Both the position numbers and the translations under genes were made by a program. This document shows positions 56,060 to 64,000 of a stretch of DNA of 64,000 bases, one piece after another. Below the pieces are notes generated by a model that had not been told where the DNA came from, ran no database searches, and saw only the letters and a list, made by a program, of their open reading frames with translations. The DNA is from Hepsetus odoe (lineage: Eukaryota; Chordata; Actinopteri; Characiformes; Hepsetidae): NCBI GenBank assembly GCA_017165825.1, contig CM029384.1, positions 4,000,431-4,064,430 on the forward strand. The letters run 5' to 3'. The first letter of the stretch is position 1, and each line of letters opens with the position of its first letter.

Positions 56060-56481
56060 TGATTTGTGTACAAACACATGTAACTCCAGTCTAAACACAA
56101 AGAATTTCATTCTAACCAGCTTTAAAGTCAATATTCACCACCACCACCCTTATTCTTCAGCACAGCCTCAACTCTCTTAGACAAGCTCCTTTCTTTAAGT
56201 CATCTTCAGGAACACTTCTCCAGGCTTCTTGAAGGACATCCCAAAGCTCTTCTTTGGACGTCAGCTGCCTTTTGCTTTCAGTCTCTGTGGAGATGATCTC
56301 ACACTGCTTCTCAAACTGCTCAGGAACTGTTAATCAGAGCCAAAAACCTTGTCCTTCAGGAACCCTGGAGAACTGTTCCTCAGCAATATAAGGTTTGGCT
56401 CTTTGGAAGTAAAAAATGAAAGAAAAATAGGACATTTTGAAGAAATCGGGGATGTCTCAAGACATTTGTACAGTACTGTAG
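56060..56481. mobile_element. internally deleted Tc1-like element (third family)
   Basis: CACCCTTATTCTTCAGCACA, CCTCAACTCTCTTAGACAAG, CTTCTTGAAGGACATCCCAA and AAGCTCTTCTTTGGACGTCA match the 5' part of a fish Tc1-like element. It then jumps to CTGCTCAGGAACTGTTAATC and the terminus CATTTGTACAGTACTGTAG. No transposase is left. Confidence 0.7.
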
Positions 56482-56767
56482 TTCATAAGTCCTTATTTAA
56501 GGTTAAGTCAATTTCTACTCACTGCATTTTTGGGAAGGACATATAGCAATGCTCTGATTGGATCAGCCCTCAAAGATACAGTCTAATCCACAACCACAGA
56601 GCATCTCAGCAGACGTAAGGAAAGTTAGAGAAAGGTTAATAAATCTGACGAAAGCCACCGATAGTTATCACAAACTGTGCATCAACAGATGGGCTACAGT
56701 TTCCAACTGTGCACCAGCAGGGTGGAGATACGAGGGACGGGTTTCTAATAACATGGCTGATGAGTTT

Positions 56768-56999
56768 GAAAGTGAAAGTGACCATTTGTCATTGTGAAAT
56801 ACAGCACAGCACACAGAGACCCACAACGAAATGCTTCTCTGCATCTAACCCACACCGGTCCAGCAGGGGGCAGACATATCCAGTACACGGGAAGCAGTGA
56901 TGGGGATGGTGCCTTACTCAAGAGCGCCCTGCCGGGAATCGAACCCACAACCTTCCAATCAAGGAGTCTAGTCCCTAAACTATGGACCACTGCTGCCCG
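56768..56999 (-). repeat. SINE-A copy, reverse
   Basis: GAAAGTGAAAGTGACCATTT, CCAGCAGGGGGCAGACATAT, and TATGGACCACTGCTGCCC. Confidence 0.82.
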
Positions 57000-57532
57000 A
57001 ATGGCCTCAGTTTCAAATCATTATTGTTTGCGAGCGTACGGTGGCCTGGAAGGGCGCTGTGGTTTTGAAGGGCTGCTCAGATGGTAGTGTTTACAGCAGG
57101 CACCAGCACTGGCACCACCTCCCGTCACAGCAAATGGCGCTGTTGGCTAAACACATTGCCACTGTCAGCTTCCACTGGGAGATCTCAACATGCCCAGCCT
57201 CAAACGTGGAAGCACAATCTACATGCGAAAATGCCGGAAAAGTGCTGTCACTACAGCTTGATCCCGATTACCAGCCTGCTTATTAATCCTTACCAGAGTG
57301 GTTCCATCAAAAGCAGATTCTCCACGGCTGCTACGCGGACTTCTGCATTTCTATTTATTCTAAAAGTACCTACAGGGTCTCATGGAATCAAATCTTATAC
57401 GGTAACAGGGCTTCACATGTCAGCTTTGCAACTTTTTTTGCTGAAATGAGGCTGAAAAACTGCAACAACAGAGAAGGTAGTGTCTGTAACTAGGGAGGTG
57501 TTTCTAATCAAATGACCAGTCTGGGGAAGTAA

Positions 57533-57659
57533 AAGTGAAAGTGATGGGGATGGTACCTTGCTCAAGGGTACCTCAGGGCAACCTACTGACCTGGGATTTG
57601 AGCCCAAAACCTTCTGCTCCTGGGGGCAACTCCCTAACCACTAGGTCACTGCTGCCCCA
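57533..57659 (-). repeat. SINE-A fragment, reverse
   Basis: GTGATGGGGATGGTACCTTG to CCACTAGGTCACTGCTGCCC. The CTTTCACTTT end is fused close to the 'GGGGATGG' block, so the core is deleted. Confidence 0.75.
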
Positions 57660-57930
57660 AGGTACAAGGCAGTTGTTTCCAAAACAAAGCCAATAAATGG
57701 AGATACAAAATAATCATTTCTATGTTCAGTCAGGAGCACTACGAGCCAAGAGTTTTTATAAAAACTGCCCAATGAGTGCTAGTACATACTGTTTTCAATA
57801 AAGTGGCCAGTTATGATATTCTTATAGCTGCGTTTTGGAGCTCTTCACCAGAATTGGGCTCAGTACAGACCATAGTTTGGGCCCCCCATGGTTTTGATCT
57901 CATCTGAGAAAAGTAAAAGTGCCTGTAATG

Positions 57931-58425
57931 AGCACGTAAATATCAGAACTGGACCATAGAGGTGTGGTAGAAGGTGGGTTGGTCTGATGGATCACGTTCT
58001 CTTTTCCATCATCAGGATGTGTGTGTGTTCTTTCCTGGGTAAGAGATGGCAAGAATGCACAATGGGAAAATAGAGGAGGCAGTGTGACGCTCTGGACAAA
58101 GATCTGCTGGGAAACCTTGGATCCTGCATTCTTGTTGAAGTCACAACGTTGACACCTAAATGTCGCTGCAGACCAAGTTCACCCCTTCTTGGTGACCACT
58201 CTTTCAGCAGGATGACGCTACTTGCTGCACTGCAAACACCGTTCAGGAACCAGCTGAGGAACAAAGAGTTCAAGGTGCTCCTCTAAAAGTACAGATTTCG
58301 GTATGATCATGGGATGTGCTGGACAAATCATGGAAACATGGAGGTCTTCCCTCCCAGTTTAGAGGACTTAAAGGATCTGCTGCTGTTGCAGAAACCACAG
58401 CACACCTTCAGAAGTGAAATGTTTA
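57931..58425 (+). pseudogene. Tc1/mariner-like element 3' fragment (DDE part; same family as 31231)
   Basis: CGTAAATATCAGAACTGGAC, GGTCTGATGGATCACGTTCT (SDGSR-like, first catalytic Asp region), AGTGTGACGCTCTGGACAAA, TCTTTCAGCAGGATGACGCT (FQQDDA, second Asp) and GGGATGTGCTGGACAAATCA follow the expected order, then CCACAGCACACCTTCAG. Stops and a deletion before the last block (third acidic residue) make it non-functional. Confidence 0.75.
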
Positions 58426-59539
58426 ATAAAGAGTAGTCAATATTTGCAGCAAACTGGTCTGGCTTTCAGATGAAATGGAATTTTAATATTTGAAAGAATT
58501 TGCCAAGCATTCATTATGACCCAGTAAGATCATCTTCTGCTGTTAAAGTAAACAGATGGAGTTGTTTAACTCAAAACTTAATTTCTTATGATCCAGAGAG
58601 AACTGTATCTAGAAAGATAAATAAAAAAAGCACAAAAATACTTCTTCATTTCTGCTCCATGAACATTTATAGTCTATAAACGCTGAGTCTACTCTTTATG
58701 ATTGAACAGAAATATCTATTATAACTAAATTAAGTACAAAACTTTTTGTTAGTTTCATTTGCTATACATTAAATTTGCACTACCCGATCATATCAATGAA
58801 ATATCCACATGATAATTTACACATTTAACTAAGAATTACTCCCAAACTTGAGATTTTATTTCTGCAAAAGATGACCATACGTTCAACTTTCCATCAAATT
58901 CAAGCCTGGAATTTTGAATCTAATCTTCTGCTTCCAAACCAATGGGCTCTGGGTGGACAGGTTGGAATCAGTTCAAGGCATGAACACCCAGACGGGCCTT
59001 GGAGGGTGAAAGCCACAAACTCTTGCAGCTGAGGTTGTTGCGTTATCTCAGAGACGTCCTCTCCTCCGTCCTGAGCCCAGCACGGAGATGCGGAGGAGAA
59101 AATCTGGCCTCGTGCTGCTGTCTAGGCCTCTCAGCATGGCTGTCTGCATATCTCCAGCTAAGGTGCTAAGTGGAGGACTGCAGAGGTGGGAGCATCTCAG
59201 CGTTCCCTCCCCCTCGCAGCTCAGGCTGAGGCTCAGTCCAGACGTAGCGAAACCAGAGCACAAAGCGTTCGTCCACAAAGTCAATTACCTATCGATGGTG
59301 TCAATTACCTATCGATGGTATGGTTCTTCAGCATGGATTACATTAAAAGCTGATTTTCTTAATTTTAGAACTGTTTCCAATTAAATAGGAAGGTCTTAGA
59401 AAGAAAGAATGACTTTAATGTCCATTGGCTGACGAATGGACAAGTTTGGGAAAAGTAAAAAAAAAACCACATGAATCAACCATGATAAAACAATCGAGAT
59501 TTAAACATTTACCAAAAGAATGATCAATCTATCTATTTA

Positions 59540-59728
59540 TCTTCTGAGACACAATTATCATCTCCAGTCCACCTGACGTGCAGGTCTTTGGGAGGAAAAC
59601 GGAGGAAACACGCAAAGAGAACATGTCAACTCCACACAGAAAGGACCCAGACCGTCCCATCTGGGAATCAAAACCAGGACGCTGTGAGGTGACAACATTA
59701 CCCACTGTGCCACCGTGCCACCCTTCCC
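59540..59728 (+). repeat. dispersed fish repeat (LINE-derived)
   Basis: CAGTCCACCTGACGTGCAGG, AGAGAACATGTCAACTCCAC, AGAAAGGACCCAGACCGTCC and CCCACTGTGCCACCGTGCCA. The family is common in fish; also at 23905-24170. Confidence 0.7.
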
Positions 59729-59819
59729 GGTTCCCGATCAGCTCACTTTTACTGCCTGAAACTCGGCATGAGTTTTTCTTTCAATGAAAATACCGTGGAA
59801 CTGGTTCCGGATTGGGAAC

Positions 59820-60450
59820 CTGCACCCGAACTTACCAGGTAATGAGTGTTTTCAGCTTCACCTGCTAGTGCTTTAATTTAAAGCTCCCTGATAAAACCCA
59901 CATTGCAGGCCTAATTTTCTGCCACGCGGTCATTATTCAACAGACAGGCTCACGTTGGATTCGGGCGCGGGAGAGCGCCGGAGTGTGGGACGGATCTTAT
60001 CCCCTCTTCTGGTGATGCATCGTGTTTGGGTTCCTCTTTGACACAAAGCTAATGTGCTGTAATGGATCGCAAATGAACTGAGCCGGGGACAGTGCCCATT
60101 CATCACCGGCCCAGATGCTGCAGATTCTGCTGCTATCAGGGGGAAAAAGAGAGAACGGTTCCTCTGGAGAAGGAATGGAGTGGATATGGCGTTAATAAGT
60201 ATTTATAGTGGGGGCTCCTTTTAGGCACTAAAATGGCTGGTCGGACGGCGGGACGAGTTAGAGGAATGAGCTCCGTTAAACATTATCAGAAAATTGAGCT
60301 AATGTTAGCGGTGCACTGCGTCACTGGAACCCAGATCAATTGGTTCTAATTGCTCTTGCCGCTGTGACGGTTTCGCCGTGGAGCCCAGTCGGGCAGGAAT
60401 TTTGGAAATGACTGCAGGATCTAATTTCACTACTGAGGAACAAATGCTGC
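59820..60450. other. low-repeat intron 1 segment, candidate conserved non-coding element
   Basis: About 600 bp free of recognised repeats with several AT-core motifs (CAATTGGTTCTAATTGCTC, GTTAATAAGTATTTATAG). No coding signal; function unproven. Confidence 0.25.
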
Positions 60451-60454
60451 AGAT

Positions 60455-60457
<3 letters not shown>

Positions 60458-60514
<57 letters not shown>
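60458..60514. repeat. (GA)n microsatellite
   Basis: GA repeat of about 25 units with an AAAG interruption. Confidence 0.96.
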
Positions 60515-60516
<2 letters not shown>

Positions 60517-60568
60517 TTAATCAACATTTACACCCATCAGAGACCTTCTGTTTTTCTGTTTTATCTAT

Positions 60569-60632
60569 GTATCCATCCATCCATCCATCCATCCATCCAT
60601 ATCAGACCATCTGTCAGTCCATTCGTCAGTCC

Positions 60633-60688
<56 letters not shown>

Positions 60689-60706
60689 CTATATATATAT
60701 ATATCT
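60569..60706. repeat. (CATC)n, (ATCT)n and (AT)n compound microsatellite
   Basis: CATC at 60569-60600, ATCT at 60633-60686, AT to 60706, immediately before the Tc1 element at 60728. Confidence 0.95.
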
Positions 60707-60727
60707 GCTAGTCTGTCTAATTATCTA

Positions 60728-62007
60728 CAGTGCCCTCCACAATTATTGGCACCCCTGGTTAAGATATGTTCTTAGGGTTCTGATAAATTCTTTATTCCCC
60801 AAAAAATAGAGGCTCACAACACAAAAAAGGGAAAAAACCAACCTTTAGCTGAATTACATTTATTCATTGGGGAAAAAATGAATACCACCTTAAGAAATAT
60901 ATTTTTACATGAAATCATGTGTGCCACAATTATTGGCACCCCTAACTATTCCTGTAAAGTTTTTTAAAAGTGTAGTTTTTAAAGTTGATCAGAGTAAATT
61001 GGAACTTTTAATTAGACATGAATGACTTCCTGTGTCTCTGGGGTATGAATATGACGTGACACAGAGTCCTATTGCTCTTCGCTGCTCTTCAGCATGGGGA
61101 AGAAAAGAGAACATGCCGTTCAAGTAAGGCAGATGTGTGTCGAACTTCATAAGTCAGGTAGTGGCTACAAGAAAACAGCAACTGTCCTAAACCCACCTGT
61201 ATCTCCAGTCAGAGGAAAAATAAAGAGTGTAGAGCAATGGGAACAGTGACGAACAAGGCTGGACGAGGACCCAAGTTTATCTCGCCACCACGCACAATGA
61301 GGAGAACAATAAGAGAAGTAAGAAATTCTCCAAAGCTCACTGTTGCAGAACTGCACCAAAGAGTGGTATCTTGGGGTCACAAAGTCTCCATGACAACCCT
61401 AAGATGCTATCTCCATGCCAAAAAGCTGTTTGGGAGACATGCAAGGAAAACCTTGCACCTTTTCTCACCTACAGTCACAAATGCAAACGTCTGGAGTTTG
61501 CTAAGCGGTACTTGGGCTTCTGCTGGGACTTTTTGAGCTTTGATAAGATGAGACTAAAGTTGAGCTTTTTGGCAACAAATCTTCTAAGTGGGTCTGACGT
61601 GAATCCAAGAATACGTTTGTGGAAAAGCACCTCATGCCCGCTGTAGAAATATGGTGGAAGATCTGTGATGCTGTTGGACTGTTTCTCTTCCAGAGGCCCT
61701 GGGAACCTTGTTAGGCTGCATGGCATCATGAACTCCTTGAAACACCTAAATCAAAATTTGGTGGCCCCTGCCAAAAAAGTTGAAGAAGGGCCATCACTGG
61801 GTCTTCCAGCAGGATAATGACCCCAAACATGTGGCAACATCTACACAAAAATGGCTCAGCAGACACAAAATGAAGCTCCTCCCATGGCCATCTCAGTCCC
61901 CAGGCCTCAACCCCATTGAAAACCTGTGGGGTGAGCTGAGGAGATAATTTATTAGAAGCCTAAGAACACATCTTATCCAGGGGTGCCAATAATTGTGGAG
62001 GACACTT
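60728..62007 (+). mobile_element. Tc1-like transposon with both inverted repeats (1280 bp)
   Basis: Left end CAGTGCCCTCCACAATTATT then GGCACCCC; the right end, reverse complemented, is AAGTGTCCTCCACAATTATT then GGCACCCC. TA flanks both sides (60726-60727, 62008-62009). The size fits a complete Tc1 element. It is embedded between (ATCT)n tracts. Internally it carries a broken transposase gene (61094-61950). Confidence 0.92.
61094..61950 (+). pseudogene. Tc1-like transposase, frameshifted
   Basis: An ATG at 61094 opens MGKKREHAVQVRQMCVELHK, GSGYKKTATVLN, the first helix-turn-helix. A frame change follows near 61235 and continues NKAGRGPKFISPPRTMRRTI and SPKLTVAELHQRV (the second helix-turn-helix; GRP is the hinge motif). 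Further shifts occur before WVFQQDNDPKH (second catalytic Asp) and SPGLNPIENLWGELRR followed by a stop (third acidic residue, Glu). The spacing fits a DD34E transposase of about 340 residues. Several frameshifts mean no intact protein. Confidence 0.88.
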
Positions 62008-62100
62008 TACGTCTCTATCTATCTATCTGTTTTAATTTCTGTCTGTCTGTCTTTCTGTCTATCTGTCCATTTGTCCTTGCCTGTATGGTCTGCTTGTCTG

Positions 62101-62172
62101 TCCATCCATCCATCCATCCATCCACCCAGTTCAAATACTTTTACATTTTACTGTCTGTCTGACTGCTGATCC

Positions 62173-62236
<64 letters not shown>
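62101..62236. repeat. (CATC)n and (ATCT)n microsatellites
   Basis: CATC at 62101-62124 and a long ATCT run at 62170-62236, mirroring the tracts on the other side of the Tc1 element. Confidence 0.95.
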
Positions 62237-62237
<1 letters not shown>

Positions 62238-62419
62238 CACACACTCACACCCAGTTCCACTAAATTTACCAGGAGAATCGTTCTAAACTCCTTCGGCAAA
62301 AGTTAGAGTTAGAGTTAATAAAGGGATGTAGATCCACTTTATGTTGCTTTATGAGTCACGCTTTTTGGCCACTTTATTGGGGCCTCGTGGCCCCACCCTG
62401 CTGTATACATTGACTACAG

Positions 62420-62423
<4 letters not shown>

Positions 62424-62454
<31 letters not shown>
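62424..62454. repeat. (CA)n microsatellite
   Basis: CA repeat of about 15 units. Confidence 0.94.
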
Positions 62455-62455
<1 letters not shown>

Positions 62456-62479
62456 CAGCTCTGCAATAATCTTACAAAA

Positions 62480-63250
62480 CTAGAGAAAAACCGCCCACCA
62501 TCCAGATAAAATCAGGTCAGCGGGACCTGTGGTCAGAAACTGATCTGTGATAAATGCTTGGATGACGGGCTGAATTATTTTATATAAATATTAAGTTTAA
62601 AAGTGGGAATCAGTTCAGACCGTCTAACCTCAGGTTTCACAGCAGGGAGTCGTAGTCACTGAAATACAGCCAGCAGAGGCTCTGATGTAAAACAGCTCAG
62701 CGCTGATGAGAGCAGATGATGGCGGGATGATGAACGACAGAGCTGCCCTGACAGCGGGCCCGTCCGATTTACAGCCGCTTTTCCAATTTGCACATCTTGT
62801 GCAATTTACCCACAGCCTGGAAGCAAAGCTCCATTTGCTAGGTTTCAGGGAGCAGGTGCTCTAATCAAACTCGACACTAAACTACACACCTGCTCCAGTC
62901 CTGACCCCAGTCCAGCCCCGGACATGTGTCCATCAGCCGCGTCTCCTCTCCTGCCAGAAGGACAAGTCATAAAAAACGAAACCTCAAAGAGGATCTGCTC
63001 AGAGACGAGAGCAGAGGCCGCGCTCGCGAATGGGCCTTTTTTCATGGCTGCTATTTTAAACTGCCATCTTTGTTTGGATTGTTCGGCAGCAGACAGGAAG
63101 CGAATCCCGGGCGCAATTTATTTTTCTGCACAAAGCAAATGAGGCGCCTTAATGACGCTCGGAGTAAATCAGGCTGATTGTGTTAAAAAAGAAGGGATCC
63201 AATTCATCACAGAGCGTTTTCACTCTGTCAGGTGGCCCGGCAAAGGAAAA
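62480..63250. other. low-repeat intron 1 segment, candidate conserved non-coding element
   Basis: No recognised repeat over about 770 bp. The 63010-63180 part (GCTGCTATTTTAAACTGCC, CAAATGAGGCGCCTTAATGA) has the mixed look of regulatory DNA, including a MEF2-like CTATTTTAAA. Function is conjecture. Confidence 0.25.
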
Positions 63251-63258
63251 GAGCAGAA

Positions 63259-63259
<1 letters not shown>

Positions 63260-63289
<30 letters not shown>

Positions 63290-63370
63290 CATGTGCGTGT
63301 CTGTCTATCTATCTGTCTGCCTGTCTGTCTGTCTGTCTGTCTATCCATCCATCCATCCATCCATCCATTC
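63260..63370. repeat. (GT)n, (TCTG)n and (CATC)n compound microsatellite
   Basis: GT at 63260-63288, TCTG/TCTA variants 63299-63341, CATC 63344-63367. Confidence 0.95.
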
Positions 63371-63419
63371 ATATAAATAACAACAACATCAACAATAATA
63401 ATAATCATACGTGTAATAA

Positions 63420-64000
63420 GGATGTTATAAACCCAACCGTCAAATTAGCTCATTGACTTTCAGTTTCCTTTGCCCTGCTTTTCTCTTTTTTCCTGAGAAA
63501 AATGCACCTGATTGCTTCAGAACATGCAACGAGGACAAGCTGTGAAAGGAGACGAAAGAACAGACTGTTACACTCTGATCTCCCCACTTCCTGCACTGAA
63601 ACAGAAAGATTCAAACAGAATTCCACCGGGGCCTTGCCCCAATCCAGGATTAATCACACCCTCAGGACTCTGCCGTGTGCAAAGCAGAGAGGAAAAGGAC
63701 CTGCCGCCTCACAAGGAAAAGGACCCGCCATCTCCCGTTTGTTCCACACACAGGCTGGAAACAGGGCTCAGCTTAGTTTAGCCCCTCGTTTGGAATTTTG
63801 GGAGAAATGATGCTGCTGATACACAATGAACAGCCCAACGCGTTCACTTTCCAAATGTTCGTCCAACGTGAAGGATACACAGCACTGTTTTAGATTTCCT
63901 GTTTTGTTTATTTGTAACACTAAATTGTTTCTAATCTCCTAATAAACAGTTGTGCTATAAACAGACGGATGAGTCAAAGGAGCAACTTTCAAAAAAGGAA
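63420..64000. other. intron 1, nothing recognised
   Basis: Mixed sequence with short open frames (63502-63810) that lack any recognisable domain. No exon of cacng2 is visible. Confidence 0.5.

Larger units (their letters stand above)
33926..64000 (-). other. cacng2: 3' part of cacng2 intron 1 (over 30 kb in window)
   Basis: Upstream of exon 2 no gamma-2 exon 1 is found (no frame with the GTDYWLYSRG-type motif), so this is taken as intron 1. It contains SINE-A copies, Tc1-like elements, minisatellites, a degenerate TTCC-rich tract (38.2-39.2 kb) and a decayed GACTC-rich array (47.3-48.3 kb). Segments with few repeats and no recognised content are 35040-36000, 37100-37500, 37830-38220, 45800-46160, 48320-49000, 49720-50320, 52280-53040, 54400-54900, 55210-56050, 58440-59530, 59820-60450 and 62480-63250. 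One could hold an unrelated small gene or RNA that I cannot see. Confidence 0.7.

Noticed and set aside
62845..63177. Open frames on both strands near the right end, considered as cacng2 exon 1
   Set aside because: No match to the TM1 or GTDYWLYSRG region and no donor in phase 1.

Overview
The window is vertebrate nuclear DNA, almost certainly from a teleost. It has one spliced gene with GT-AG introns, very low coding density, long (CA)n, (GA)n, (TA)n and (ATCT)n microsatellites, many tRNA-derived SINEs, relics of several Tc1-like DNA transposon families, and LINE tails of types known from fish. The SINE mix resembles ostariophysan fishes such as characins and catfishes, but that placement is from memory and weak.

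The only protein-coding gene I can support is cacng2 (stargazin, TARP gamma-2) on the minus strand. Three of its expected four coding exons are present: exon 4 (11427-11971), exon 3 (13884-14024) and exon 2 (33842-33925). All three have exact splice sites, matching phase-1 junctions and the exon lengths known for mammalian CACNG2. Exon 1 (start codon, first membrane segment, first half of the extracellular loop) is not seen and should lie beyond position 64000. Positions 33926-64000 are therefore the 3' part of a large first intron, 14025-33841 is intron 2, 11972-13883 is intron 3, about 9.6-11.4 kb is probable 3' UTR, and 1-9.6 kb is downstream intergenic DNA.

The rest is repeat landscape. 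(1) One SINE family (here SINE-A) has about 25 copies; it has a tRNA-like head and an end rich in CTTTCACTTT. (2) A second SINE (SINE-C) uses the same head joined to a different, LINE-like tail; three insertions have clear target-site duplications. (3) A third SINE (SINE-B) ends in the 'CTCTGGATAAG...TGCTAAATGC' tail. (4) At least five Tc1-like families are present, including a 1280-bp element with both inverted repeats and TA duplications (60728-62007) and a 531-bp internally deleted element (50800-51330). (5) Minisatellites include a 52-bp unit with a 200-bp higher-order period (1.4-1.9 kb), a 42-bp array (16.7-17.6 kb), and two arrays whose units recur at distant loci. (6) A 69-bp cassette is tandemly amplified inside two related elements in opposite orientation on either side of cacng2 exon 2. 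(7) A decayed tRNA-Glu(CTC)-like gene abuts a SINE.

I found no CRISPR array, operon, rRNA, intact transposase, or evidence for a new enzymatic system. The most interesting observations are structural: inverted repeats flanking an exon, modular SINE heads and tails, shared minisatellites, and low-repeat intron segments that could be conserved non-coding elements.
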